Counted from the first letter of the stretch, positions 1-9,051 are shown. The stretch is 64,000 bases of DNA from Gemmatimonadetes bacterium 2013_60CM_65_52 (GCA_002215645.1 NGFI01000005.1:50678-114677), one strand, 5' to 3'. Numbers and translations: made by a program. Notes: generated by a model not told the origin, from the sequence alone.

Positions 1-1613
1 TTTCGGGGCGCGACGTGCTCGGCCAGGCTGCCACTGGCACCGGCAAGACCGCGGCATTCGCGCTGCCATTGCTGCATCTCCTCGATCCCTCGAGAGAACC
101 GCGCGAGCGGACCGCGGGGTTGATCCTCGTTCCCACGCGCGAGCTGGCCATGCAGGTGGCGGAGGCCGTGCACCGCTACGGCAAGTCCATGGGGATCATC
201 GCGCTGCCGATCTACGGCGGAGCGCCGATGGAGGCGCAGCTACGCACGCTCAAGCGCGGTGTGGACGTCGTCGTCGCGACGCCTGGTCGCGCGCTGGATC
301 ACATTCGTCGCCGCACGCTGCGCCTCGACAACGTGAAGCTGGTCGTGCTCGACGAGGCGGACGAGATGCTCGACATGGGCTTCGCGGAGGACCTCGAGGC
401 CATTCTCGCGGAGACGCCGGCGGAGCGTCAGACGGCGCTCTTCTCCGCCACGCTGCCGCCGCGCATCGCGGACATCGCGAACAAGCATCTCGACAATCCG
501 GTGCGCGTGCGCATCGACCGCGAGGTCGTGCCGTCGGGGAGTGCCCCGCGCGTCCGCCAGACGGCGTACATCGTCAGCCGCGCGCACAAGATGGCGACGC
601 TGGGCCGCGTGCTCGACGTCGAGAATCCCACTTCGGTCATCGTGTTCTGCCGCACGCGCACCGAGGTGGACGAGCTCACGGAATCGCTGAATGGCCGTGG
701 CTATCGCGCGGAGGCGCTGCATGGCGGTCTCTCGCAGGAGCAGCGCGACCGCGTGATGAAGAAGTTCCGCGCGAACACGGCCGATCTACTCGTGGCCACG
801 GATGTCGCCGCCCGCGGGCTCGACGTGCAGCATGTCTCGCACGTCGTGAATTACGACGTGCCCAGTGCGGCCGAGGCGTACGTGCATCGAATTGGCCGAA
901 CGGGTCGCGCGGGGCGCGAGGGCGTTGCCATCACGCTGGCCGAACCGCGGGAGCATCGTCTGCTTCGCAACATCGAGCATCTCACGAAGCAGAAGATCGA
1001 GATTGCCACGGTGCCGACGGTGGCCGATCTGCGTGCGAAGCGCATCGAGCTCACGAAGGCTTCGCTCCGCGAATCCATTCTTGCGGGCGATCTGGAGCAT
1101 TACCGTGGCGTCGTCGGCGCGCTGGCGGAGGAGTTCGACGTCATGGATGTCGCCGCGGCGGCGGTGAAAATGGCCGACGCGAAGGATGCCGCGGATGAGG
1201 CGGAGATCCCGAGTGTCATCACGCGGCCAGAGCGGCCGTCTCAACGCGAACGGGGCGCGAAAGCCGGGCGAGGCGAGAAGCCCGCACGCGGAGAAAAGCC
1301 GGCGCGCGGAGAGAAGCCTGGACGCGGCGACAAGGCGGCGTCGAAGAAGCGGATCACCCCGACCTGGGACGTCGCGCGCATCTACGTCGGAGCAGGGCGG
1401 ACCGCCAAGGTGCGGCCGGCTGATCTGGTCGGCGCCATCGTGAACGAGGCGGGCATCGACCCCCGCGCCATCGGCGCCATTCAGATCACGGACCGCTTCT
1501 CACTCGTCGAGGTGCCTGAAGAGGCCGCCGACAGCATCATCGAAAGCCTTCGATCCACTACGATCAAGGGACGCCGGGTTCCGGTGCGACGCGACAAGGA
1601 GGGGAAGCCGTGA
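1..1613 (+). CDS. DEAD-box ATP-dependent RNA helicase, 5'-truncated by the window edge
   Basis: The frame is already open at base 3 and enters just before helicase motif I (AATGTGKT), so the true start and Q-motif lie upstream; the GTG at 15 is internal. Visible motifs in order: PTRELA, TPGR, DEAD within VLDEADEMLDMGF, SAT (LFSATLPP), and motif VI HRIGRTGRAGRE. After the two RecA-like domains comes a Lys/Arg/Gly-rich linker with repeated GEKPARGEKP-type units, then a C-terminal region (about 80 residues from TWDVARIYVG) resembling the DbpA-type RNA-binding domain found in DeaD/CsdA and DbpA helicases. Expected role: remodelling structured RNA, probably in ribosome assembly or mRNA turnover. 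It overlaps the next small gene, suggesting coupled translation. The family is certain; DeaD versus DbpA assignment is not. Confidence 0.93.
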   Translation, partial: SGRDVLGQAATGTGKTAAFALPLLHLLDPSREPRERTAGLILVPTRELAMQVAEAVHRYGKSMGIIALPIYGGAPMEAQLRTLKRGVDVVVATPGRALDHIRRRTLRLDNVKLVVLDEADEMLDMGFAEDLEAILAETPAERQTALFSATLPPRIADIANKHLDNPVRVRIDREVVPSGSAPRVRQTAYIVSRAHKMATLGRVLDVENPTSVIVFCRTRTEVDELTESLNGRGYRAEALHGGLSQEQRDRVMKKFRANTADLLVATDVAARGLDVQHVSHVVNYDVPSAAEAYVHRIGRTGRAGREGVAITLAEPREHRLLRNIEHLTKQKIEIATVPTVADLRAKRIELTKASLRESILAGDLEHYRGVVGALAEEFDVMDVAAAAVKMADAKDAADEAEIPSVITRPERPSQRERGAKAGRGEKPARGEKPARGEKPGRGDKAASKKRITPTWDVARIYVGAGRTAKVRPADLVGAIVNEAGIDPRAIGAIQITDRFSLVEVPEEAADSIIESLRSTTIKGRRVPVRRDKEGKP

Positions 1614-1888
1614 GCATGAACACGTACGTGTACTACATCGCCGAAAAGTTGATGGGAGCGCCCGAGATGCAGCGGTTCGCCCATCCGATTCACGTGGGCA
1701 TCGTTTCGGCGCACGATCACGAGGCTGCCTACAGCGCCGTCCTCGAGGATCTCCGGCCGACATTCGCCGACGCACCGCAGCCGCTCGAGGTGCGGTTCGA
1801 GGCGCTGACGCCGCCGCGTTCAGGGGCCGGTGTGTGGCGTCACGGCAAGCCGATCGACACCGACATCACGTTCTCAGCGGCCGACTAG
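1610..1888 (+). CDS. Small hypothetical protein coupled to the helicase
   Basis: A 92-residue open frame starting with GTG at 1610, overlapping the helicase stop codon. An in-frame ATG at 1616 is the better start, because the purine-rich AAGGAGGGG at 1595-1604 sits about 11 nt before it. No signal peptide, membrane segment or metal motif is visible. The sequence is rich in aromatic and acidic residues (MNTYVYYIAEKLMG near the start) and ends in a short hydrophilic tail. I do not recognise the family. The strong ribosome-binding site and the stop overlap with the helicase argue that it is a real, co-translated gene. It converges with the L,D-transpeptidase gene on the minus strand ten bases downstream. 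Confidence 0.7.
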   Translation: MSMNTYVYYIAEKLMGAPEMQRFAHPIHVGIVSAHDHEAAYSAVLEDLRPTFADAPQPLEVRFEALTPPRSGAGVWRHGKPIDTDITFSAAD

Positions 1889-1898
1889 CTGCGCGCGA

Positions 1899-2480
1899 TC
1901 AGTTCGTGATGGTGAAGGGCGCCGCGACCTGCAGCCGTACCATCCGCGTGTCGCCAATGTGGAGGATGCCCTTCACCCAGTCCCAATCGCGCGTGATGCC
2001 GCTGTTGTCCATCACCAGGAGCGCGACTTCCGCCGCCTGGTTTGGATCCATGCGCAGACACCCGTGCGACGCCGCCTCACCGAGCGACTTCGGATTGTTC
2101 GTTCCGTGGATGTAGTAGTCGGGCTCGTGGAAGAAGATCTTGACGGTGCGCATCGGGTTGTCCGCGCTTCCGGGCGCCGCGGGTGCCTTGCCGCGCGCCC
2201 ATGCCGCATCGGGCGGAATCCAGTCCGGATTCCACACGATGGTCCTGATGCGATACGATCCTGGCGGAGTCGGATGTGTCGATGAGCCAACGGCGATCGG
2301 GTACGATCCAATCGTCTCACCATCTCGCATGACGCTCAGCTTGCGCTCGCTGAGGCTCGCCTCGAGCGTCAAGGACGAGCTCCCTTCATGTGCCCTGATG
2401 GCGGCGCCGACGCCAAAGACGAGGGCGACGGCAATGGGGAGCGACAGGAGCGCGATGATCGAACGCGAACGTCTCTGCAT
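1899..2480 (-). CDS. L,D-transpeptidase (YkuD domain), membrane-anchored or exported
   Basis: The C-terminal half carries the YkuD catalytic signature: HGTN followed by SHGCLRM, with the nucleophilic Cys in SHGC. These enzymes make 3-3 cross-links in peptidoglycan or attach proteins to it, acting in the periplasm. The chosen ATG at 2480 gives an N-terminus with positive charges (MQRRSRS) followed by a hydrophobic stretch (IIALLSLPIAVALVFGVGAA), a signal peptide or anchor; an upstream in-frame ATG at 2537 adds 19 residues with no signal character. Residues around 60-110 hold the beta-strand part of the fold (SLTLEASLSERKLSVMRDGE). Transcribed alone on the minus strand, convergent with the helicase unit and divergent from the M49-like peptidase. 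It is one of three YkuD proteins in the first 10 kb. Confidence 0.88.
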   Translation of the reverse strand: MQRRSRSIIALLSLPIAVALVFGVGAAIRAHEGSSSLTLEASLSERKLSVMRDGETIGSYPIAVGSSTHPTPPGSYRIRTIVWNPDWIPPDAAWARGKAPAAPGSADNPMRTVKIFFHEPDYYIHGTNNPKSLGEAASHGCLRMDPNQAAEVALLVMDNSGITRDWDWVKGILHIGDTRMVRLQVAAPFTITN

Positions 2481-2603
2481 CTGCCTCTGGGTGGTTGGGG
2501 TGGGCCACGCATGACGATTTGGCAAGGCATGTTCCACTTGCCCCGTGCGGCGAGCACCTTTCCGGTGTCGCGTCCGCTTCCGCCCGACTCAACCCTCGAA
2601 CGC

Positions 2604-4358
2604 ATGCCTCTCAACGTGAAGTTCCGCTCATTCGCGCTGGCGATTTCAGCGCTACTCGTGCTCGAGGCCGGGTGCGGTCCACAGATCGTCACCACGAACG
2701 TTCCCGTGCCCGCTCCTTCCACGGAGAGCCAAAGGGACACCAGCAAGCGTCTTCCACCGCCGCCACCACCACCGCCGACCACGATTCCGCAGCCCGTCGC
2801 CCCTGCGGTCGCGAGCGCAGCGGAGCGCCTGGCGCGATACGCCACCGTGCGACTGGTGGCTGACACCACCACGCTCACGAAACACGAGCGGCAGATGCTT
2901 CCGCTCCTCGTTGCGGCCGCGCGGGAGATGCACGGCATTTTCTGGGAGCAGGCGATCGGACCGCGCGACTCGGTGTTGTCCACGATCACGGATGCGTCCG
3001 AGCGGGCACTCGCCGAGGTCACCGTAGGTCCGTGGGACCGGCTGGATGGGAACGTGCCGTTCGTGCGAGGCGCGGGGCGCAAGCCGGACGGAGCGAACTT
3101 CTATCCCCGCGACATGACGAAGAACGAGTTCGCGCAGGCGGTGAGCTCCGGCGGCGCTCGCGCGGACAGCCTCAAGTCGCTGTACACGATGGTGAGGCGT
3201 GGTGCGGCCGGCTCGCTCGTGAGCGTGCCCTACTCCCGGTATTTCGCTGCGCCGAATGCGCGCGCCGCGGCAAAGTTGCGCGAGGCGGCCATGCTCGCCG
3301 ACGACGCGGGCCTGAAGCGGTACCTCACCCTGGTGGCGAGCGCGTTGGTGACAGACAAATATCGGCCGAGCGATTTCGCATGGATGGACATGAAGAAGAA
3401 CACGCTCGACATCGTCATCGGCCCGATCGAGACGTACGAGGACGAGCTGTTCGGCTACAAGGCCGCGAACGAGGCGTTCGTGCTCATCAAGGATCAGGCG
3501 TGGAGCCGCCGGCTCGCGAATTTCGCGAAGGAGCTCCCGGCGTTGCAGCAAGGCCTTCCCGTGGACGCGGCGTATCGTCGTGAGCGGCCCGGCACCGACG
3601 CGGATCTCAACGCATATGACGTGGTGTACGTCGCCGGCCACGCCAACGCCGGCCCCAAGACGATCGCCATCAACCTGCCGAATGACGAGGAAGTCCAGCT
3701 CAAGAAGGGCGCGCGCCGGCTGCAGCTCAAGAACGCCATTCGCGCGAAGTTCGACCGGATCCTCACGCCCATCGCGAAGGCGATGATCGCCGACGACCAG
3801 CTTTCGGCCGTGACATTCGATGCATTCTTCGAGAACGTCATGTTCCACGAAGTGGCGCACGGACTCGGCATCAAGAACACGATCGATGGCAAGAGCACGG
3901 TACGCGCGGCACTCAAGGAAAAAGGGGGCGCGCTCGAAGAGGGCAAGGCGGACATCCTCGGCCTCTATCTCATTCGGCAGTTACGCGACAAACGGCAGCT
4001 CTCCGGCGGGCGCATGGAGGACAACCTTGTCACGTTTCTCGCGAGCCTGTTCCGGTCCGTTCGCTTCGGCGCGGCCGACGCCCATGGCCGGGCCAACGTC
4101 GTGGCCTTCAACTATCTCCAACGGTCTGGCGCGTTCACCCGTGACGCGGGAGGAAAATATCGGATCGACGCGGTGAAGATGCGCGCCGCTGCCGACCAGC
4201 TCGCACGCGATATCCTCACGCTGCAAGGAAATGGCGATTACGCGGGCGTCGCGAAGATGTACGCCGAGCTCGGTGTCGTCGGACCGACGCTGCAGGGCGA
4301 CATCGACCGGCTGGCGAAGCTCGGCATTCCCGTCGACCTCATCTACGAGCAACCGTGA
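2604..4358 (+). CDS. M49-like (dipeptidyl-peptidase III-related) zinc metallopeptidase, putative lipoprotein
   Basis: The ATG at 2604 was chosen because it begins a signal sequence (hydrophobic core FALAISALLVLEAGC) with a possible lipidated Cys, although Glu at -3 makes the lipobox atypical; the open frame extends upstream to 2388 but overlaps the divergent transpeptidase start. A proline run follows, then a roughly 550-residue globular region. The zinc site appears as HEVAH (His415, Glu416, His419) followed about 26 residues later by EEGKAD (Glu445/Glu446). The pairing of HEXX(X)H with a downstream EExxAx motif is the M49 pattern. Classical DPP III has HEXXXH and this has HEXXH, so it belongs to the M49-like bacterial branch rather than to canonical DPP III. 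Likely substrate: periplasmic peptides. It is followed 25 bases later by another peptidase gene, suggesting a peptide-scavenging pair. Confidence 0.75.
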   Translation: MPLNVKFRSFALAISALLVLEAGCGPQIVTTNVPVPAPSTESQRDTSKRLPPPPPPPPTTIPQPVAPAVASAAERLARYATVRLVADTTTLTKHERQMLPLLVAAAREMHGIFWEQAIGPRDSVLSTITDASERALAEVTVGPWDRLDGNVPFVRGAGRKPDGANFYPRDMTKNEFAQAVSSGGARADSLKSLYTMVRRGAAGSLVSVPYSRYFAAPNARAAAKLREAAMLADDAGLKRYLTLVASALVTDKYRPSDFAWMDMKKNTLDIVIGPIETYEDELFGYKAANEAFVLIKDQAWSRRLANFAKELPALQQGLPVDAAYRRERPGTDADLNAYDVVYVAGHANAGPKTIAINLPNDEEVQLKKGARRLQLKNAIRAKFDRILTPIAKAMIADDQLSAVTFDAFFENVMFHEVAHGLGIKNTIDGKSTVRAALKEKGGALEEGKADILGLYLIRQLRDKRQLSGGRMEDNLVTFLASLFRSVRFGAADAHGRANVVAFNYLQRSGAFTRDAGGKYRIDAVKMRAAADQLARDILTLQGNGDYAGVAKMYAELGVVGPTLQGDIDRLAKLGIPVDLIYEQP

Positions 4359-4383
4359 CGGCCCTGTTTGCGTGGAGTCCCGC

Positions 4384-6951
4384 ATGATGCTCGCGCTCGC
4401 GGTGCTGCGTCTGTCGTCGCTCATGGCCGCGGGCGACAGCCTGCTCGTGCCCGGCGTGTCTCACCAGCTTGCCGAATATCGCGCCGCGCAGCTCTCCGCC
4501 GTGCGATACGAGCTCGCGCTCGACGTCACGCGTCGGGATACCGTCGTGGGCCGGGCGCGCGTGCGGTTCGTGCGAAGGGCAGGCGGCGACGTCATTCTCG
4601 ATTTTCGCGGCTTCGGGTTGTCGGCCGTACGAGTGAACGGCAGGGCCATCGAGCCCGCGTGGCGCAATGGGCATCTCGTCCTGCCGACGGGTGCGGTGCA
4701 GGACGGCGAGAACGACGTGGAGCTCGCGTTTCGCGCCGCCATCGCTGCCGCCGGTGCGAGCGTCATTCGATATCACGACACCACCGACGGGGCGGACTAT
4801 CTGTACACGCTGCTCGTGCCCGCCGACGCCAATCAGCTCTTTCCCTGTTTCGACCAGCCAGACCTGAAAGCGCGCGTCACGTTGTCGCTTTCCGTGCCGC
4901 GGGGATGGACGGCAGTGGCCAACGGTGGTGTCACCCGCGTCGATACCGCGACGACTCCGACCTATCACTTCGCCGAAACGGCACCGATCAGCACCTATCT
5001 GGTGGCGTTTGCAGCCGGACCATGGTCGGTGCGCACCGAGACGGTTCGCGGACGTCCCATCTCCATCTACGTCCGCGCGTCGCGCTTCAAGGACGCGGAG
5101 ACCGACACGCTCATCGCGCTCAACGCGCGGGCGCTCGCATGGATGGAACATTACACCGCGCGCCCATTCCCCTTCGAGAAGTTCGATTTTCTTCTCGCGC
5201 CCGCGTTTCCGTTCGGCGGCATGGAACACCCCGGCGCGATCTTCTACAACGAGGAGAGCTTCATCTACCGGGAGCGTCCCACGCTCTCGCAGTTGCTCGG
5301 ACGCGAGGCGACGGTCGACCACGAAGTCGCGCATCAGTGGTTCGGCGACGACGTCACCATGCGCTGGTTCGACGACCTGTGGCTGAAGGAGGGGTTCGCC
5401 ACGTATCTCGCCGCGGTGATGCAGGCGTCGTTGAACCCCGCCGCCAACGCCTGGAAGACCTTTTACCTGCGCAACAAGCCGGCGGCATATGGCGTGGACG
5501 CCACGACCGGAACGACGCCGGTGTGGCAGCGGCTGGACAATCTGGACAAGGCCAAGAGCAACTACGGCGCGATCGTCTACAACAAGGCGCCCGGCATTCT
5601 GAAGCAGCTCAACTACCTCGTCGGCGACAGCGCGTTTCGCGAGGGACTGCGCGCGTACGTGCGCCAGCACGACTACGCCAATGCCACGTGGCGCGACCTG
5701 CTCGCGGCCGTGGGGAACGCCGCCGGCCGCCCGCTGGATGCGTGGGGTGCGAGCTACATCCTTCGCCCGGGCATGCCGGTGGTCGACCAGCAGCTGATCG
5801 TACGAAATGGACGAATCGTACGTCTGACCCTCGCCCAGTCGCCAGCACGCGCACTCTCCGGCAGTGCACCCTGGCCGGCACGCGTGGAACTGCTGCTCGG
5901 CCATCCCGACGGTTCGTCGGAACAGATTCCCGTGGAGCTCACCGGCCGCGTGACGCGCGTCGCGGTTGCAGGTAAACCCGCGCCCACGTTCGTGTTCGCC
6001 AATGCCCGCGACTACGGGTATGCGCTCGTGCGTCTCGACGGGCGCTCGATGCGGTGGCTCGAGGCGAACATCGGCTCCGTGCGCGACGACTTTCTCCGCT
6101 CGATGTTGTGGGGCGCCATGTGGGATCAGGTTCGTGACGCAGGGCTCGATCCCGCCGCGTACGTTCGATTGGCCCTTCGCGAGCTGCCGCGCGAAACGGA
6201 CGAGCAGCTCGTTCCGGTCATACTTGGCCGCGTCTCCCGTTCGCTGACAGCCTATCTGCAGGGCGCGCGGCGCGACACGCTGGCGCGTGAGGTCGAGGCG
6301 GCACTGTTGAAAGAGATCGGGGACGACCGCCGCACGTACGGCGTACGAAAAAACGCGCTCGACACCTTCACCGGCGTCGCGCGCACCGACAGTGCGCTGA
6401 GGAGACTGGATGGAATGCTCGACAGCGCCAACGTGGCCGGCGCGCCGCTGCGTGCTCCTGCGAGGTGGGCCATCGTCACCACACTCGTGGCGCGCGGCGG
6501 GGCAACGGCCGATACGCGACTCGCGGCCGAACTGAAGCGCGATTCCACGAGTGAGGGAAAGCGTCGAGCGTTCGTCGCGAACGCCGCGCGTCCCGATTCC
6601 GCGACGAAAGCCGAGTACTGGGCGCGCTATTTCGGCGACCGCGATCTCAATGAGGATTGGGTCACCGCCAGCTTGCGCAGCTTCCACGATCCCGCGCGAG
6701 ACGATCTCACGCGGCCCTACCTGCTGCCTGCCCTCGACAGTCTTCCCTGGATCCAGCGAAACCGGCGGATCTTCTTCCTGGGCAACTGGGTGTCGGCAAC
6801 GCTCGACGGCCAGCGGTCCGCGGAGTCGCTGGCGGCGGTGGACCGTTTCCTCGGCCGGCGGAGGGACTTGCCGTCCGACCTGAAAGAGAAGATTCTTCAG
6901 TCGCGCGACGAGCTCGAGCGTACCGTCGCGATCCGGCGCAGATTTCGCTAG
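4384..6951 (+). CDS. M1 family aminopeptidase, secreted
   Basis: Gluzincin of the M1 family, about 856 residues, the usual size for bacterial PepN-like enzymes. The exopeptidase motif appears as GGMEH (residues 278-282, in place of GAMEN) and the zinc site as HEVAH at 313-317 with the third ligand Glu336 exactly 18 residues further on, inside WLKEGFATY. The start ATG at 4384 precedes a short hydrophobic leader (MMLALAVLRLSSLMAAG), consistent with export; a longer frame back to 4231 overlaps the preceding gene and has no signal character. The C-terminal ~350 residues match the helical ERAP1-like domain of the family. It removes N-terminal amino acids from peptides. Same strand as, and close behind, the M49-like peptidase, so co-transcription is likely. 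Confidence 0.92.
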   Translation: MMLALAVLRLSSLMAAGDSLLVPGVSHQLAEYRAAQLSAVRYELALDVTRRDTVVGRARVRFVRRAGGDVILDFRGFGLSAVRVNGRAIEPAWRNGHLVLPTGAVQDGENDVELAFRAAIAAAGASVIRYHDTTDGADYLYTLLVPADANQLFPCFDQPDLKARVTLSLSVPRGWTAVANGGVTRVDTATTPTYHFAETAPISTYLVAFAAGPWSVRTETVRGRPISIYVRASRFKDAETDTLIALNARALAWMEHYTARPFPFEKFDFLLAPAFPFGGMEHPGAIFYNEESFIYRERPTLSQLLGREATVDHEVAHQWFGDDVTMRWFDDLWLKEGFATYLAAVMQASLNPAANAWKTFYLRNKPAAYGVDATTGTTPVWQRLDNLDKAKSNYGAIVYNKAPGILKQLNYLVGDSAFREGLRAYVRQHDYANATWRDLLAAVGNAAGRPLDAWGASYILRPGMPVVDQQLIVRNGRIVRLTLAQSPARALSGSAPWPARVELLLGHPDGSSEQIPVELTGRVTRVAVAGKPAPTFVFANARDYGYALVRLDGRSMRWLEANIGSVRDDFLRSMLWGAMWDQVRDAGLDPAAYVRLALRELPRETDEQLVPVILGRVSRSLTAYLQGARRDTLAREVEAALLKEIGDDRRTYGVRKNALDTFTGVARTDSALRRLDGMLDSANVAGAPLRAPARWAIVTTLVARGGATADTRLAAELKRDSTSEGKRRAFVANAARPDSATKAEYWARYFGDRDLNEDWVTASLRSFHDPARDDLTRPYLLPALDSLPWIQRNRRIFFLGNWVSATLDGQRSAESLAAVDRFLGRRRDLPSDLKEKILQSRDELERTVAIRRRFR

Positions 6952-7060
6952 GCGAGCCCGTGTGGACGCAACGATATGCCCACTCGCTCGTCCTATGACG
7001 GAGCGGGCTGGAACACACGGCACGCTCGAGCGTACGTCCGTTCGTTCCCTCCGCTCTCGC

Positions 7061-7600
7061 ATGCTGAACGCCCTCCTCGTCAGCGTCATCTCCGCACATC
7101 TGATCGTCTCCCCGCCCGGCCCGAAAAAGGTCGCTGCGGCGGCCGTACCCGCGAGCGCCGCGCACCGTCCTCTCGGACTGGCCGACAGCATCGTCGTCGA
7201 GAAACGGGCGCATACGCTCACGCTTTTCCGTGACGGCCGCATCATGCGCTCGTTTCTCGTCGCGCTTGGCGGACAGCCGCGCGGCGACAAGGTGCGGATC
7301 GGCGACAACCGCACGCCGGAAGGCCTCTTCTACATCGACGCACGGCAGCCGAATAGCCGCTATCACCTCGCGCTGCACATCTCGTATCCCGATGCGGCAC
7401 ATCGCGCGCGCGCCCAGGCACTCGGCGCCGAGCCTGGCGGCGACATCATGATCCACGGGTTGCCCAACGGCATGGGATCGGCGGGCGCGTCGCATCGGTT
7501 GAACGATTGGACGAACGGCTGCGTGGCGCTCACGGACGAGGAGATCGAGGAAGTCTGGAGCGTCGTGCCCATCGGCACGCCCGTCGAGATCAAGCCGTAA
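7061..7600 (+). CDS. L,D-transpeptidase family protein (YafK/ErfK-like YkuD domain)
   Basis: Carries a YkuD domain of the YafK-like branch: IHGLPNGMG followed by WTNGCVALTDEE, with the catalytic Cys in TNGC instead of SHGC. A beta-rich segment (EKRAHTLTLFRDGRI) precedes it, as is typical. Expected role: periplasmic peptidoglycan or lipoprotein cross-link chemistry. The YafK/DpaA branch includes amidases that cut Lpp-peptidoglycan links, so the reaction is not fixed. The chosen start at 7061 (MLNALLVSVISAHLIV) gives a clean signal peptide; in-frame starts at 6962 (GTG) and 6995 (ATG) add Arg-rich residues and cannot be excluded. It follows the M1 peptidase gene on the same strand. Confidence 0.85.
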   Translation: MLNALLVSVISAHLIVSPPGPKKVAAAAVPASAAHRPLGLADSIVVEKRAHTLTLFRDGRIMRSFLVALGGQPRGDKVRIGDNRTPEGLFYIDARQPNSRYHLALHISYPDAAHRARAQALGAEPGGDIMIHGLPNGMGSAGASHRLNDWTNGCVALTDEEIEEVWSVVPIGTPVEIKP

Positions 7601-7621
7601 GGGCGCGGGCGCGCTGACGGC

Positions 7622-8245
7622 GTGCTGCGCTACCTGCTGGACCTCGCCGGCGTCGCGGTGTTCGCCATCAGCGGAGCGCTCGCCGCCGGACGCCGCGGGC
7701 TCGATCTCATCGGCGTGATCGTGCTCGGCGCGGTGACCGCCGTGGGAGGCGGCACCATTCGGGACGTGCTCCTGGCACGACATCCGATCTTCTGGCTCGC
7801 CGATCCCGCGTATCTCATCGTCATCGTCGCGAGCTCGTTGCTGACGGTCGCATACGCCCGGTGGCGGCCGGCTCCGCATGCAGCGCTGCTCGTGGCCGAC
7901 GCGCTCGGGCTCTCGCTCTTCAGCATCGTCGGGGCGCAGATTGCGGAATCGCAGGGCATGCCCGCCGTAAGCGGCATTTTGCTCGGCACCGTGACCGGCA
8001 CGGCCGGCGGCGTCGTGCGCGACGTCCTCAGTGCCGAGGTGCCGCTGGTGCTCCGCAGCGGCAATCTTTACGCGACGGCGGCCATCGCCGGAACGTCCAC
8101 GTACTTCGTGCTCGGCAGCATGGGTGCTTCTCGCGTGATTGCGGCGTACGTTGGAATGGTCGTGTGCGCCGCACTCCGCGCTGCGTCCATCTGGTGGGGC
8201 CTCAAGCTGCCGGTGTTCGAGCTTGGCAACGGAGCTTCGAAATGA
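7622..8245 (+). CDS. TRIC/YicG-type (UPF0126) membrane cation channel
   Basis: A 207-residue protein with about seven hydrophobic segments arranged as two copies of a three-helix unit; each copy carries the family's glycine-rich hinge and RDVL motif (GGGTIRDVLL and GGVVRDVL). This is the UPF0126 (YicG) domain of the prokaryotic TRIC family, which form trimeric cation (K+/Na+) channels in the inner membrane. The start is GTG at 7622 immediately before MLRYLLDLAGVAVF. The stop overlaps the next start as ATGA, so it is probably co-translated with the DinB-like gene. Family assignment is strong; ion selectivity is not visible in the sequence. Confidence 0.9.
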   Translation: MLRYLLDLAGVAVFAISGALAAGRRGLDLIGVIVLGAVTAVGGGTIRDVLLARHPIFWLADPAYLIVIVASSLLTVAYARWRPAPHAALLVADALGLSLFSIVGAQIAESQGMPAVSGILLGTVTGTAGGVVRDVLSAEVPLVLRSGNLYATAAIAGTSTYFVLGSMGASRVIAAYVGMVVCAALRAASIWWGLKLPVFELGNGASK

Positions 8246-8790
8246 CGACGAACTCTCCAGCGCGGCGCGACGCCACCGTCGCTGATCTACCGCTCGAATT
8301 CATCGATCGTTCGCGCCGCTATCTCGTGCGCGAATACCCGGCAAAGATCGAGCGCTGTCTCGCCGCGCTTCCGCCGGGCACGCTGTGGGCACGGTCGGAT
8401 ACGGAGTCCAACAGCGTCGGTAACCTGCTGCTGCATCTCGAGGGAAACGTCCGCCAGTGGATCGTGAGCAGCGTGGGAGGTGTGCCGGATGAACGGCACC
8501 GCGCGGCGGAGTTCGCAGCCACCGGCGGCACGGATGCGCAGAGCCTGTTTGCCGCCTTACGCGGGACGCTCGTCGACGCCGATGCAGTGCTTGCGCGGCT
8601 GACGCCGGACGACCTCGCGACTCGGCGCGTGATTCAGGACCGCGACGTGAGCGTGTTCGAGGCCATCTACCACGTGGTGGAGCATTTTGCGATGCACACG
8701 GGGCAGATCATTCTGCTGACCAAATTGCATGCGCCGGGCACGATCCAGTTCTACGATGACGCAGCGGGGGCAGCCAAGCCACTGTACTGA
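8242..8790 (+). CDS. DinB/DUF1572-like four-helix protein
   Basis: The start at 8242 (MTTNSPARRDATVADL) overlaps the channel stop codon as ATGA; the frame stays open further upstream only as a shadow of the channel gene. The 182-residue protein has the DinB-like metal-site layout: a His in HLEGNVRQWI about one third along, and the C-terminal pair in HVVEHFAMHTGQI. The family is a four-helix bundle binding a divalent metal and includes thiol-dependent transferases; the DUF1572 subgroup has no assigned reaction. A thiol link is conceivable because a BshB1-like deacetylase is also encoded here, but that is inference. A repeat-rich intergenic stretch follows. Confidence 0.82.
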   Translation: MTTNSPARRDATVADLPLEFIDRSRRYLVREYPAKIERCLAALPPGTLWARSDTESNSVGNLLLHLEGNVRQWIVSSVGGVPDERHRAAEFAATGGTDAQSLFAALRGTLVDADAVLARLTPDDLATRRVIQDRDVSVFEAIYHVVEHFAMHTGQIILLTKLHAPGTIQFYDDAAGAAKPLY

Positions 8791-8797
8791 GCTACCA

Positions 8798-9045
8798 AGA
8801 ACAGTACTCAGTACGAAGGCCAGTATCCGGAACTCGGCACTCGGTATTACGACGTATCCAGTACGGGGCGCGGAGGCCTCGCGTGACGCCTTTGCCGTTT
8901 GTACCGGATACGTTGTTTTAGCGAACTCGGTATGACGACGTATCCAGTACGGGGCGCGGAGGCCTCGCGTGACGCCTTTGCCGTTTGTACCGGATACGTC
9001 GTTTTACCGAGTGCCGGATACAGGGTACTGTTCTTCCTACTGTTG
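8798..9045. repeat. R1 dispersed palindromic repeat cluster with an internal 70-bp direct repeat
   Basis: This non-coding stretch holds two copies of a 70-base unit at 8851-8920 and 8937-9006, differing at one position. Each unit begins with GACGTATCCAGTAC and ends with GTACCGGATACG, so it is bounded by imperfect inverted arms. The left flank (AGTACGAAGGCCAGTATCCG, then CTCGGCACTCGGTA) and the right flank (CCGAGTGCCGGATAC, then GGGTACTG) recur as parts of the copies near 31.0, 31.6, 31.7 and 54.1 kb. No transposase gene is present. It separates the DinB-like gene from the convergent L,D-transpeptidase. Confidence 0.8.
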
Positions 9046-9051
9046 TTGGTC

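Noticed and set aside
4339..7314. A 991-codon open frame on the minus strand across the M1 peptidase
   Set aside because: It is antisense to a well-supported gene, has no recognisable domain and has the Arg/His-rich composition expected from the opposite strand of GC-rich coding DNA.
8851..9006. Insertion sequence remnant
   Set aside because: No transposase frame or target duplication; the sequence recurs as short palindromic pieces at other intergenic sites, so a dispersed repeat fits better.
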